Part shown: positions 36,676-48,770 of the stretch, one piece after another
Layout: each line of letters opens with the position of its first letter
Position numbering within the stretch: position 1 is the stretch's first letter
Assembly (NCBI GenBank): GCA_030063045.1
Contig: JAQSEB010000023.1
Location: 124,001-188,000, forward strand
Direction of reading: 5' to 3'
Length of the DNA stretch: 64,000 nt
DNA from: Pratylenchus scribneri
Lineage: Eukaryota; Nematoda; Chromadorea; Rhabditida; Pratylenchidae
Translations under genes and position numbers: made by a program
Notes under the pieces: model-generated
What the model was told of the DNA's origin: nothing
The model's input: the letters and a program-made list of their open reading frames with translations, nothing else
The model's database searches: none

Positions 36676-37169
36676 TTTTTTTGTAGAATATTTTGAACTA
36701 TAATTTTTAATTCATCTTAAATATTGTTTATGAATTATGACATGACGATTTATTGGACTGATTTGATAATAATAAAATAACATAAATAAAACATTTTAAT
36801 TTGTCAAATAGCAGGATGCTGCTGGACTGCCAATCAAAATTTGTAGGTGTATGTATGTAAACTACTTTATTAACATGACATGCTTTCACTTTCACCGGAA
36901 AAAGTATGGTTTAAGACATTTTATCCAAACCGGTTTTCATCGATTTTATGTCCTTTTTTTGCTAAATATTCAATGAATATGAATGTTCAAAACATTATTA
37001 TTATTAAATGTTATCAGGAGATTTTTATAGCAAAAACGATTTATCCGAGATATCAAAAAAAAGAAGTGAAAAATGTATGTCAAAAATGCGATTATATTTC
37101 CCGTCAATGAAATATATATAGTGATCAACAAAAATAAATTAATGCTTTGAACCCTCATCAAATTCTTTC
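36676..37169. other. spacer between two same-strand genes
   Basis: This 494 bp stretch lies between the stop of the 37170-38766 gene and the DENND5 start, both on the minus strand. It should hold the 3' end of one and the promoter or trans-splice site of the other. No clear acceptor or TATA-like site was found. Confidence 0.4.
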
Positions 37170-38766
37170 TTAATATGGTTCATCGCCCCGATCCAAATAA
37201 TGGCGGCCATAAAATGGATTGTAGTCATCATCATCCGAATAATTGCGATGATATGATCCATCCGAATCATAGTAATCATTCCATGAATCTGTGAAAGAAT
37301 ATTTATTATTTTGTAAAAATTTTTTCATTTATTTAATCATACCCAAAGAATCAACATCTTCATCTGAATCAATTTCCTCAAAAATTTTGAATAGCAATTT
37401 ATGGATCCGGCCAAGAGAATCAGCACATTCCAAAGAACGAGCAATGTAAGACCCATCAGTGATTTTGTCATCTTCATCCACAGTAAATGGAGTGCCAAGT
37501 TTGAACAAATCATGGCTTTGAAGTGGAAAAACCTATTAATAAAATAAATGTATTTGAAAAAATTAAAAAACTCTTACACCGTAATGACGTGGAGAAAAAT
37601 TGGCTTCCAGTTCGATTGAAATTTGTAAATGCTCATTGCCAATTTTGATCGATTTAATGCTTGCTTCCATTGATTTGATTGTGGAATACAAATTGTCGCA
37701 GAATTCCATCCGATAGATGGAAATGGGAGGCAGCGGTGGACAAATTTTGATGTTCAAATTGTTGAGAGCGGGGCATACTCGAACGAAGAAAAAGCAAAAA
37801 GTCTCAAAATTGGAGGCAAATTTCTCAAAGTCTTTTTTGGAGGATTGCATACTGAATCGAGAATGGGAGGTGATTTTTGTCGTATTTTGGGCAATGATAG
37901 AACTAAAATTGATAATTTTCAATAATAATTTAGTAAATTAAATTATTAACCTCTTATATTGGCTGCAATCGAATAGGATATTGTCGCCATTGTCAATTTC
38001 CAGTTCAACAGCATCAATGGCCAAAATTGTTTCCAAATTTTTCTCTGTAAAAATTGTTATGGTCGATTTTATACAAAATTTAAAAACACTTACGAATGCT
38101 CTCAACCGGTCCATGAACACGGAATTTCTTGACTATAATATTATTGTTCAGCCCATCCGGGATTTGAATTTCTAAATTTTTTGTAAATTTTTGGTTAAAA
38201 TATTTAAAATAACTAACCTTTGCCAAGGAAAAGGGCACAGAAAGCCTTCAAACTGTTCAGTTCCCCCAATTCTTTAATGTCAACTGAATGGTCATCCGGA
38301 AGAAAATCGAAAGTTTCAATTGTATTGACTCGGAATTTCCCTTTTTCGATGATGTATTCCAGCATTCCTGGTGGAATAATGTATGGTCCAAGAAATTCTT
38401 CCGGTTCTGAATCACTCTAAAATATTTAATTTTAGGAACAAAAACAGATATGAAATAAACTAACGCAGCCAAATTTTTCATTCTTATAAAAGTGGATTTG
38501 CTCCTCATAGCTGGTGAAATAAATTCTCTTGAATTTGGCAAATTGTGAAATAATTGTCCGGAAAGCCACTTCATTATGGCCCTTAAAATTTAAAAATAAT
38601 AATTACTTTTAAAAATAAATTAGCACCAAACCATGAAAAATGTATATGGATTTTGCTCGCAGAAATTAATTTCTCCTCCATCCGGAATTCTTGCGAGTAA
38701 TTTCTCGGCTATGATGTAAAGAATGTCTTCCGTATACCATGGACGTTTTTGTTTGAGTTCACTCAT
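37170..38766 (-). CDS. unrecognised 418-residue protein with acidic Tyr/Asp-rich tail
   Basis: Not recognised. Exons: 38632-38766, 38465-38581, 38218-38416, 38094-38171, 37951-38044, 37578-37902, 37343-37532, 37170-37288 (1257 nt, 418 residues). Introns are 45-54 bp, all GT-AG and in phase, which strongly supports a real gene. The start is MSELKQKRPWYTEDILYIIA; the pattern WYTEDILYIIAEKLL could be a divergent F-box-like helix pair, but this is only a suggestion. The middle has PEEFLGPYIIPPGMLEYII and FRVHGPVESI; the end is rich in Asp and Tyr (DYYDSDGSYHRNYSDDDDYN). There is no signal peptide or membrane segment. It lies 494 bp upstream of the DENND5-like gene on the same strand, which would allow co-transcription. 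It could belong to one of the large lineage-specific nematode families. Confidence 0.82.
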
Positions 38767-39622
38767 TTTAAATGATTTTTAAGCAATTTGTAATTTTAAA
38801 CTTTCTAAAATTAAATATAGTTGCTGAAGAATAGTAATTCTATTTCATGGACGGACGGGAATTATTATGTTATACATTAAATTATTGTGCCTTTTTGAGT
38901 TTTAAAAGCATAGCCCATAGCTTTTAAGATAGGAGGTCTAAGAGTATTAAAATAAGCAAACAATTTGATTGAAAATGAAATGGTTTTTTTGTTAAGTGAA
39001 ATCTCTGTGTTTCGGATGCTATGCTATGGTATTGGAAAATTGATTATTATTTATGAGAAGTACTGAAAATGTTATAAATTTTTTACGGCTATCGGCTAAA
39101 TAGAAAATTATTTACAAGTTTAATTTTATATAAAAATGTTTTGTGCCTTGCGAGGTTGGATTGGATGAATGCTTATTGCTTAGCTTAAAAGCTACTTTTT
39201 CTTCGCTATTTTGTTAGATCTTTTAGGAAAATGTCTGCATACATATCATTTCATTATCATCAAATCAAGTATTACTATATTAAAATGATTAAATCAAAAA
39301 CTCCGATAGTCACACCCAAACAAAAAAATAGTATGTTTGTCAAATTAAACCATTGATTAATCAAAGCAATATAAAAAATAAATTCAAATTTTATTTGTGC
39401 AATTGCATTTAAAGAATAAATGGTTTTCTCATATAATGATGAGATTGATTGATTGGGTACATGCACGATTGGAAATAATATGATGGATTGGAAAATGGAT
39501 TGGAGTGGAGATGATAAGGTTTAGATTATAATTAAGTATTCGAAGTGTCACAAGAAAAAAATGGTTTAATCAAAATTAAGTGGGCAAATCATTCAATTAT
39601 TATTCTCATCCGTTCAATATTC
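38767..39622. other. intergenic, no gene seen
   Basis: A/T-rich spacer upstream of the 37170-38766 gene and downstream of the helix-turn-helix gene. No exon-like frame or repeat family was recognised. Confidence 0.4.
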
Positions 39623-42444
39623 TTATCCACTCATTTGGGCCAATGCGGCGGCCACATCCATTTCGGCCACTTCCTGCTCTCCATTCCGTCCATTTCCGTG
39701 TAAACTGGCCAAAAGCTGGCGAATGGCTGCGTCCTGCTCTTCGGTGGTGTTCGCATCCGGATGAGTTTGTGAAGTGCCCGGTTGTTGATCGGCCATTCCG
39801 AATAGGTCAGCGGCATTTCCTCCGGAGGCCATTCCCAACATTGCATTCAGCATTGCCGTTTCTTGCGCACTCCTCCCTCCTTTTCCGTCTTCGCTGGAGG
39901 CAGCTGCCAACAATGCATTCACTTAAATGATTTTTAAATATTAATAATTATAATGGTTTAAGGAAGGGGTTTTAGGTTTGTCCTACATTCACAAACCAAA
40001 TATACTCAAAATTGGATAGAGCTGGTCAAGATTCATTGAATGGTATATAATTTGTTATGGTTTGGTCAACAATTAAAGGGTATTAAACGGTTTAAAACCC
40101 ATTTTGGTTTGGTCAACAATTAAAGGGTATTAAACGGTTTAAAACCCATTTTGGTTTGGTCAACAATTAAAGGGTATTAAACGGTTTAAACCCATTTTGG
40201 TTTGGTCAACAATTAAAGTGTATTAAATGGTTTAAACCAATTTTGGTTTAATGGTTCAAAACTAAGTTAGATGGTACCAAACCAAGCCAAATTATAATCT
40301 AATGAAATTAACACCCAATTTTCAATTTTAACTGACCATTTATTTGCTGATTTAATGGATTTTGTCCACCACCAAGCAATTCATCCACCAAAGCATTTGC
40401 CATATTTTGATCACCAATTTGTGCCAATGAACCTTAAAAATTGAACATTTTTAACCAAAAATTAATTTAATACGAGGCAAATTTTGCAAAGTCCCAGGCG
40501 GAAGGCCCAATTGAATTTCTCGTTCGCGTTCTTGAACACGAGTTACCAATCTTAAAAAATTATTTCAGTATTTTAATTTTAAAAATTTATTATTACTTCA
40601 TGGCCCAAGTGATTTTCAGCTTGACTTGTCCCCCATTCTCGGAAAGGAGTGCTGGTGCTTTTTGGGCGATATAGGTTCGAGCCACCACTAATGCCTGTTA
40701 AATAAATTTAATTTTTTAATTTAATTTGAGAAATATTTAAAATGTAGAAAAAACATTGAAAACACCGAAAAAATTGTACCAAAGTTTACCCTAAATCCAC
40801 AAAATAATTAACGGGATAAATCAGATCAAGACGGATCATTTTATTATGTTTTGGCTTGGATTTAACTAATAACCAATTCTAAGTTTTGAACCATTAAACC
40901 AAAATTGGTTTAAACTGTTTAATACCCTTTAATTGTTGACCAAACCAAAATAGGTTTAAACCGTTTAATACCCTTTAATTATTGACCAAACCAAAATGGG
41001 TTTAAACCGTTTAATACCCTTTAATTGTTGACCAAACCAAAATGGGTTTAAACCGTTTAATACCCTTTAATTATTGACCAAACCATAACAAATTATATAC
41101 CATTCAATGCGTCCATCTTGACCAGCTCTATCCAATTTTGGGTATATTTTGGATTGGGAATGTTGGATAAACCATACTTAAACGATTAAATTATTTTAGC
41201 AATTTCAATGTTTTTTCGATAATAAATTTAAACCTGTGCTGCAGTTAAATGCAAATTTGGCGTCTTTTGTTTCAATGCCACAATATATTCGACCAATTCC
41301 GCGTCCAACTCATCGCCAATCAGTTTTGGCCTTCCTCGACCACGACCACGCAAATAAGCATGTTGTGAACCGCCGGACCAGCTCAATTGTTGATTTATTC
41401 CTTGGTCGTCCAGATTAATACTTTCGGCACCATCCGTGGCCTTTTCTCCTCCTTCGGCCATTACGGATGAATTGGTCCATTTCATTTGTGGTTGCAGAGA
41501 ATTTGGAGTCGTCAATTGGCCAAAATATTTTCCATTTGTTATTGGTTTTTTCTTGAATTCCCTGCGGTGATAATAGGCGGCCACCGCCGGTGGAATGTTG
41601 AATTTTCGGGCGGCAGCGGTGGCACCGTGAATTTGGACGTAGGAAGCTACGGCCTAAAAATTTTTTAATAATTTTAAATTATAAATTGGTTAATTTTTGA
41701 CCTTCTTTTCCGCCGGTGTGCAATATTTTGAACGACGACCCCGCTGGGTTGATTCACCGCCAAAATCAAGGGAAGAATTATGATGACTGGACTGTTCCAT
41801 TGAATGTTGCATCTATTCAATTGGTTGAAATTAAATTTTTTGGCAAATAAAAATTAAATTTACATGTTGATCTTCGGCACCAAATTTATTGAATCCATTA
41901 CTGATTCGTTCAGCGCCATATGATGGGCTCATACCAAATTCTGGTTGAGTTTTTTGAATTTTCTTTGATGTTTCATGGCAATCCATGCAAGCGCATTGCT
42001 TTACGTTCAGTGCCCGTATCAATAAAGCCATCTTAAATTTACACAAATACATTAACAAAAGTATTTTTGTCTAACTTGATGGTTCAACAGCTGCAAATTG
42101 GCCTTGATTGTGGCCAATTCCCTGACTGGCACCAGCACTGTTTCATCATTTTTCTCGTCATGTTCTTCATCAAGATTGTCCATATGGTTCAGGTCATAGC
42201 CGGGGCTGCCACTCTCTTCCTCTTCTTCATCATCCACTTCTTCATCTTCGATCTCTTCATCCTCCAACATTTCATCATCATCTTCGTCCGTTGACTTCGT
42301 TTTACAAATTATATTCTCCGATGTTATTTTATTTTCTTCTGCTGTTATTCCATTTCCATTAGTTAATTTTTGTTTTGATGGCGGCTTTTTCTCGACAATG
42401 AATTCGGCCGGATTTGGGTTATTGTCGGAGTCGGTGTGATGCAT
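39623..42444 (-). CDS. nuclear protein with two HTH regions and an AT-hook, pogo/Tigger-transposase-like DNA-binding part
   Basis: Probable DNA-binding protein. Exons: 42076-42444, 41864-42031, 41702-41812, 41234-41653, 40597-40694, 40474-40550, 40337-40432, 39623-39921 (1638 nt, 545 residues), all in phase. Order: acidic region with a long Asp/Glu run (residues about 60-85); Cys-containing linker; first helix-turn-helix (CTPAEKKAVASYV, GATAAARKFNIPPAVAAYY, residues about 210-240) resembling psq/pogo-type domains; AT-hook RGRGRGRPK (about 318-326); second helix-turn-helix (LIGDELDAELVEYI, LTAAQALVVARTYI, ALLSENGG, TWAMKLV, about 327-392) resembling a CENP-B/Tigger-type domain; Ala/Gly/Asn-rich C-terminus. 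No DDE nuclease domain follows, so a host gene rather than a live transposon is likely. Four of its introns are short; introns 4 and 7 hold inverted family G elements. The family is inferred from motif pattern, not a search. Confidence 0.85.
39945..40310 (-). mobile_element. family G element, copy e
   Basis: Lies in the last intron of the helix-turn-helix gene. It has about four 46 bp units, flanked by CAAATATACTCAAAATTGG and ACTAAGTTAGATGGTACC. Opposite in orientation to copy f in the same gene. Confidence 0.8.
40745..41232 (+). mobile_element. family G element, copy f
   Basis: Lies in intron 4 of the helix-turn-helix gene. The left end AACATTGAAAACACCG and the right end GCAATTTCAATGTTTTTTCG are inverted repeats; there are about four 46 bp units between. 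The right end reaches within a few bases of the exon 4 donor. Confidence 0.8.
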
Positions 42445-43140
42445 TGCATTAATTGTTTTTTTATTGTTTGGCGTTTTATAATTTTACAAAAATCTAAAAA
42501 ATTAAAATTTTAGACTTCTTTCGATGTTTACTAGTCCCGACTCCGGACCGATGGCATAAAATATAATTAAATTTACATTGGGCTAATGGAAAATAGAATA
42601 ATTAAAATTATTTTCATGAATAATTTATTCAATAAAATGAAGAAAGGCTCATCAGCAGATGCGAGCAAGCTTTTGTGGATACAAGCAAGTACCCCTTCTT
42701 GTTAGCCTTACTGCCCGCTCTGCTGATGCTAAAGCTGATGTAGTGGTCGTCGTCGTCGTCTCATCCTCCTCCTTATCCTTCAAAAAATGCCCCATCGGCG
42801 CTGTGGTGCACGACACAGCAGCAGAAATCCTCATATCGCGGAGGTCGGTAGTGCTGGGTTGGGAGGTTGCTGCTGCTTGTGGCCTCAACCACCACCACCA
42901 CGACTAGTCCAGCAGCAGCCTTCCATCCAACATCCACCCCAATAGAGCAAGCCCGGCCTCGGTCGTCTCTTCAGTCTTCATCCTCCTCCGACCAACCCCC
43001 CAACCAAGAGGAGGAGGAGGAGTGCGGGCCGAGGCGTTTATTTTTACGAATAAAATAAATAATAAAATTGCGAGCGTTGAGAAAATGAGTCGGAGCACAG
43101 GGAGAGAAATGCCCCAACCATGAAAATGTAAGCAGGGGGC
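42445..43140. other. GC-richer region upstream of the HTH gene, triplet runs
   Basis: Higher G+C than its surroundings, with short triplet runs (GTCGTCGTCGTC near 42750, CCACCACCACCA near 42890, GAGGAGGAGGAG near 43010). Overlapping frames on both strands are low-complexity. It could be the promoter or an untranslated leader of the helix-turn-helix gene. No coding exon is supported. Confidence 0.4.
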
Positions 43141-45601
43141 CGGGGTCGTCGATGTGTTGTCAGAGAATACATAGTAAAAAAGATATAAATTTTAAATGCG
43201 AAAATAGCGAAATTTTGGTGGCTCTTGGTTGGGGTTGGGGTCGACGACCACTACTTTCGAAAACGAAGAGTCGAATAATAAATAAAATAATAAAAATTGT
43301 AGATAAGATTAATCATTAATAAATTTACTAATGCTATTTTAAATTTATTAAAGAGCATTTGACATTTTTTGAAAGCGGATTAAAAATTGAAGATTAAATA
43401 AAAATGGACCTTTTAATTTAAAATTTAATTTCAATATGAAAAAATGCCGAGAAATTTTCATTAAAAATGAAAAGACCTTTTAAAAATTTACCGAATGTCT
43501 ATTAATTTTTACTGGTTACCTAAATATTAAAAAGTACCCGGACTTTATGTTTTTTACATATTGAGAATTTTATGAGTTTGAAAAAATTTTATTTTCTCAT
43601 TTAATTTTTGTTAAAAAATGAAAAAAACCTTAAAATTTATTACTGCTGATGCCTATTTAATTTTTTTGTTATTGATTTTATATTAAAGGCATTTCCACAG
43701 GACTTTATGTTATTGAGAAATTTTTATGAGTGGAAAAAATTTTATTTTCTCATTTAATTTTTTTTGTGAATTGAATAAAGTTTGAGTGGGGGATTGAAGG
43801 GGAATTGGATGGGGAGGAATCGATTCTGCTGGTGCACCACCAACCAACACAGTGGTCGCCCCCATTTTCCGAGGTCCTGTCCTCCTCCTGTGTCTTTTTT
43901 GCCTTCCTCAATTCGATGTCGATGTATTATACAAATTAGTGGGCGGATTATGTGGGGCAGGCTTAATAATAAGAATTGCTATTTAATTAAAAAAGAAACG
44001 AATAAAACTGGTCGAGGTGGTGGGGAAGAGTGGTAGAGTGGAGAGTATGGAATAAAATGTTACTGGTTTTCCAATTTTTATTTAATCATATGATTTAATC
44101 ATTTTTTCATTTATTATTTTTTTATTACAAATTGGCTGAATTAAACAAACACATGAATGAATTGGCCGGTTAGAAAATGCAAATAATATTTGTGTAATAT
44201 TTAATTATTAATTTATGAAATGTTTAAAGGAATTTTAGTCATGGCAATTTATTATAAAAAATAAAATTTATTTGAGAAAATGGAAAAGAAAAATCGCTTT
44301 TTAATCGATTCAAAAATCAAAAAAGAATTTAGTGTAATTTATTAGCGACAGCTGCTCGCTGAAGAATTGAAGCCGTTTTGCAAAATGGCATCGAAGCATT
44401 TCATTTTTTTTTATTATTTTTTGAAAATGGGCGCAAGCCGCAAATGGTTTTAGGGCGAATTTTGGTTGAAGGAAGGAATTGAAGCGGATGAAAATTGGAT
44501 TGAAAAAATGAAGATGAATGATTATGCCCATGGGGCATAAAATTTTTTAATTTATTTTTATTCCGTAAAAGAAACCATCCTAGTTGAGGAAAACTTTTTT
44601 ATTTCATCAAAAATATGAGAGCTTTGTGAATTCGAATAAATTTTGCCCATTTTTAAAATGAAAAATGTTAGTGTGGAATGGAGATTAATTTTTGCATTTA
44701 TTATTTGTGGTTGGATTTGAGTGGAATTGTAAAATGGTGGAAAAGCTAATAAAATAGATTACTTTTAAAAAAGAAAATTAAAAATGTGAAAATGGTCAAC
44801 ACAATTCTGCCATGCCAACAAATATGTGCTTTTTGATTAATAAAATGTTTATTCAATTTATTTAATTAATTGTTTATGTTGTCTCGAAGGAGGGCTTTTT
44901 CAATTTTCTAAAAACTTGTTAATAATTTAAGAATTTCTTTTGATAATAATAATAATTTAGAATTTCTATTATCCAATTTTGTATTAAAAATCAGGGTTCG
45001 AATCGAAAAATTTTCAAATTCAGACAAATTTCATCAAAAATTAAGTTATTGTAGACAAAATTCAGACATTTTATGCTTAAAAAATCAAAGAAAAACGATT
45101 TATTCGTTCATAAATTCATTTTAATTTCATAATTTCACCTCCCATAATCTGCTTAAACGTGATTTTTACTACTCATCCTTCAAATGAAAATTTTAATGAG
45201 ATATCCGGAAGGGAACATTTTAGCCAAAAATGGCCTCCAAGGGAAAAATAAATATTTAAGAAAAAATTTGATAATTAATTTTAGATTTGACCCCTCAAAA
45301 TTAGTATATTTCTGAAAAAATCAGCTTAGATCCGACATCCGAGCCCCTGATTAAAATATTCAAATCACATAAGACAATGTAGAATTAAGTGGCTTAAAAC
45401 CTTATTAAAATATGCTTTATTTGATTAATTTTTATTCATTTTATTTAAAAATAATTGAATATTGATTGAATGAACGAATAATATTGATATCAGCTGAATA
45501 CAAAGTGCCAAAAGTTCATTCCATCAAAGCAACATATCCTAAATTCATCCTGCCACCAAAGCATTGCTGTTTTTCGTTTAATTATTGCTCGTTGCCAATT
45601 A
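43141..45601. other. intergenic, with one diverged direct repeat
   Basis: A/T-rich. About 43535-43625 and 43695-43770 are diverged direct copies (GGACTTTATGTT, TTTTATGAGTTTGAAAAAAT, TTTTATTTTCTCATTTAATT). No gene is supported; 44310-44531 minus has a 73-codon frame without recognisable features. Confidence 0.4.
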
Positions 45602-47640
45602 TCAAATAATATGGCAAGCGGTTGCCACAAATGTTCCCATAGATGAATTTTGCAATGCGATGGCTCCTGCTTCTCCCTCTTTATCATTGGCATGCAAATT
45701 TGTTGACACGCGGGCTGTGTCCAAGAATTGCAGGGTTGGGAACAATTTTGCAGCGGAGAGACTGGAAATTTTTAAAAAGGATAGTTTTTAATGTCAAAAA
45801 AAGAGTAAATAATCCCAAATTACAAAGATTTTAGGTGGGTTTGTCCTACATTCTCAAACCAAATATACCCAAAATTGGATAGAGCTGGTCAAAACGCATT
45901 GAATGGTATATAATTTGTTATGGTTTGGTCAAAAATTAAAGGGTATTAAACGGTTTAAACCCATTTTGGTTTGGTCAAAAATTAAAGGGTATTAAACGGT
46001 TTAAACCCATTTTGGTTTGGTCAAAAATTAAAGGGTATTAAACGGTTTAAACCCATTTTGGTTTGGTTAATAATTAAAGGGTATTAAACGGTTTAAACCC
46101 ATTTTGGTTTAATGGTTCAAACTAAATTAGAATTGTTTAAACCCAGGCATTTTCTAATTTGGTTTAAAGCCAAATATTATCTCAAGACTTACGCATATTT
46201 TCGATAAAGTTGCAGATTGTTGCCGTTTAAAATTGGATGTGGCCAGCCCGGATTGCCGATCAAAGAGAGGCAAACAATTTGTGGCACTTTTCGGCAAAGC
46301 ACTTGGAACAGTACACCAATATTCTTTACACTGTTCCCATTCAGTGAGAGGGTCTTCAGATTCGGAAGCTCCGGAATCCCCTCCAACGCTTTTTCGTCCA
46401 ACTGATTCTCGTCCAAAATTAAATGCTCTATGCCGTCGGCCTGCTCCGACAACAATTCAATTGGTAAATGTCTGGAATTTTGTGTTTTATTCAATGATGG
46501 AATTGGCTCAACCAAAAAATGGAATTTAAAAAACATTAAAATTCTTTATCCAAAATAAAATTGTGTGAATGAATTCTATTTACATATATCTCCATAAATA
46601 ATCAAATCCAAAGTGAACCTCTGGAGAGAGATAAGCCTCGGCCGATCTTTTTTAGGGTCGGCTCTGGTTCTGGTCTCAATTCGGGGCCAGCCTCTCTGAA
46701 TGAGTATTTTATGGAAAAGAAAAAATAAATTAAGATTCAATTTTTTGTTTGAAATCTTTTTCATTTCCAATATTCTCAAATTTGCCTAGATTAGAAAAAC
46801 TAAGAATAAGAAAATTAAATTAAAAGAAAAAAATCTAAGAAAAATAGAATATAAAAATAATGTGTTTTTAGTTAACTAAAAAATGTGTTTCGATTAACTA
46901 AGAAAAATGTTTTTTCGATAACTAAGCAAAATGTGTTTTCGATTAACTAAGAAAAATGTGTTTTCGATTAACTAAGAAAAATGTGTTTTCGATTAACTAA
47001 GAAAAATGTGTTTTCGATTAATTAAGAAAAATGTGTTTTCGAATAACTAAGAAAAATGTGTTTTCAATTAACTAAGAAAAATGTGTTTTCAATTAACTAA
47101 AAAAAATGTGTTTTCGATTAACTAAGAAAAATGTGTTTTCAATTAACTAAGAAAAATGTGTTTTTGATTAACTAAGAAAAATGTATTTTCGCTAACTAAG
47201 AAAAATGTGTTTTCGATTAACTAAGAAAAATGTATTTTCGCTAACTAAGAAAAATGTGTTTTCGATTAACTAAGAAAAATGTGTTTTTGATTAACTAAGA
47301 AAATGTGTTTTCGCTAACTAAGAAAAATGTGTTTTAGATTAACTAAGAAAAATGTGTTTTCTAAGAAAATTAGATTAGAAAAATCTAACAAAATTATATT
47401 AGAAAAATTTAAGAAAATTAGATTAAATTAAAAAAATTATTAGAATTCCATTCACTCTCAATTTGCCTAATTAATTAATTCGATTAAATGCACCCACTCT
47501 AAATTGCTGTTGCTGATGTCGAGTAGGCCAATGCGGCGATCTTCGATTGGGCGGCCAAATTGCTCTTCACCATCCGGCAGGATTTGGCGTCGATCCAGCT
47601 GAGAATTTTTGCGACTAATTGCGCAACAAGTTTGGAGCAT
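45602..47640 (-). CDS. short leucine-rich-repeat protein, LRMDA-like
   Basis: Exons: 47498-47640, 46193-46471, 45602-45761 (582 nt, 193 residues); all phases fit and lengths match the human leucine-rich melanocyte differentiation-associated family (about 200 residues). Leucine-rich repeats: GLLDISNSNLEHLPIELL, GIEHLILDENQLDEKAL, LKTLSLNGNSVKNIGVLF, IVCLSLIGNPGWPHP. An LRR cap follows: YRKYALSAAKLFPTLQFLD. The family occurs across animals with functions tied to trafficking or actin; a role here is not known. The start is the first Met of exon 1; an upstream exon ending before TCTTCTTTTCATCGAATG is possible. Intron 1 carries minisatellite B array 2 and intron 2 carries a family G element. The exon 1 donor (TTAGA|GTGGGT) was chosen because it joins the LRR consensus in phase. 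Confidence 0.78.
45825..46160 (-). mobile_element. family G element, copy g
   Basis: Lies in intron 2 of the LRMDA-like gene. It has about four 46 bp units with the variant TTTGGTCAAAAATTAAAGGG instead of CAACAATTAAAGGG, indicating copy-specific homogenisation. The flanks match copies c and e. Confidence 0.8.
46858..47368 (+). repeat. minisatellite family B, array 2
   Basis: About 20 copies of the 25 bp family B unit, more diverged than array 1 (CAATTAACTAAG, ATGTATTTTCGCTAACTAAG variants), in intron 1 of the LRMDA-like gene. Confidence 0.95.
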
Positions 47641-48194
47641 TCGATGAAAAGAAGACTGGGTTTTTGTAAGGCTAGCGCGCCTTTTTAATAAGCAAATAGG
47701 AACTGAAAATTTGAATAATTTTTTAAAATTTATTGCCAAAAAAATGGAAAATTGGATGATTATTATTGAAATTTATGACCAAAAATGGAAAAAATGGATG
47801 TGGAAATGGGGAAAGCAAATGAATGGAGGCAAATGGAAGAAAATGAAGGATGGAGTTGTTTGGGCGAATTATTTATGAGGAGAAATGGTGGAGCACACAA
47901 CAATATTGGTAGATAAGATAATAATTTGGACTGCTTGTGTTTGGGCAATGAATTGTACGTACCCAAAAGATGGGCAAGCCATGAATTGGGGGCAAAATCG
48001 ATTTTAGTAGAATTTTTCCCCATGGCAAAGTTCCGGAATTCCATCTAATTTTTAAACAAAAAAGAATAAAGATTAAATTAAGGGAAGGGCCGAAAAAGAA
48101 TGATTCAGTTGCAAAATCCGCATTCCATCTAATTTTGAAACAAAAGAAAGCATAGATTAAATCATCAAAACAGAAAAAATGGCCATTTCTTTAC

Positions 48195-48535
48195 TAAGAC
48201 CATTCTTTTTGGTCATAGCTCAATAAGGAAGCCACCAATTTTGGAAGGCAATATGCCATTCGATAGCCCTAAATGTCCTCTAAAAAGTGGCTTTTCTAAT
48301 TTTATTAAAAATTAAAATAATTTGTAAAATAACCGTTTTTCCACAATCAATTAGAAAATTCGGGTTTATTATACTCAAAGGCATTTGATTTTTTATAGAG
48401 ATCTATTGATAACAAATTTTATGAACATTTTGTAGGTGGGCACTTTAAGCTTTCAAATGGTATATTGCCTTCCCAAATTGGCTATTTCCTCACTGAGATA
48501 TTGGCCAAAAACATAGAAAATTAATCGGATGTTGT
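48195..48535. mobile_element. palindromic MITE-like element, family P, copy 7
   Basis: The left arm TTGGTCATAGCTCAATAAGG, GAAGCCACCAATTTTGGAAG and the mirrored right arm TTCCCAAATTGGCTATTTCC, with CCTAAATGTCCTCTAAAAAG inside. Confidence 0.78.
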
Positions 48536-48569
48536 CTCCCTATCAATCAACAGAGGACAATTCATTCCT

Positions 48570-48770
48570 TTTCCACCAGTAACTCCTAGGGTAGGATATA
48601 GTCGGTTTTAAACCGGGATTTTCGCAAATTCCGGTTTTCGGTTTTTGAAAAAATATCGGTTTTCGGTTTCTCCTATTTCCGGTTTTAAAGAGCAAAAAAT
48701 TCCCAATTTCGGTTTTAAATTTCATCGATTTTCTCAAACCGAAACCAACTATATTCTACACCAGTAAACT
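48570..48770. mobile_element. small inverted element with GGTTTTCGG interior
   Basis: Ends CCAGTAACTCCTAGGGTAGG and, on the right, CTATATTCTACACCAGTAAAC are approximately inverted around a TATAGT/ACTATA core. The interior repeats CCGGTTTTCGGTTTTTG phrases on one side and complements near AAACCGAAACC. Too degenerate to be sure. Confidence 0.4.

Noticed and set aside
39580..39930. Plus-strand frame of 116 codons
   Set aside because: Shadow of the last exon of the helix-turn-helix gene on the minus strand.
42652..43098. Overlapping low-complexity frames on both strands with Thr, Val or His runs
   Set aside because: Driven by triplet microsatellites; no exon borders or family resemblance.
47763..48044. 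Minus-strand frame of 93 codons upstream of the LRMDA-like gene
   Set aside because: Considered as an upstream exon, but its frame has no in-phase donor leading to exon 47498-47640 and no recognisable sequence.
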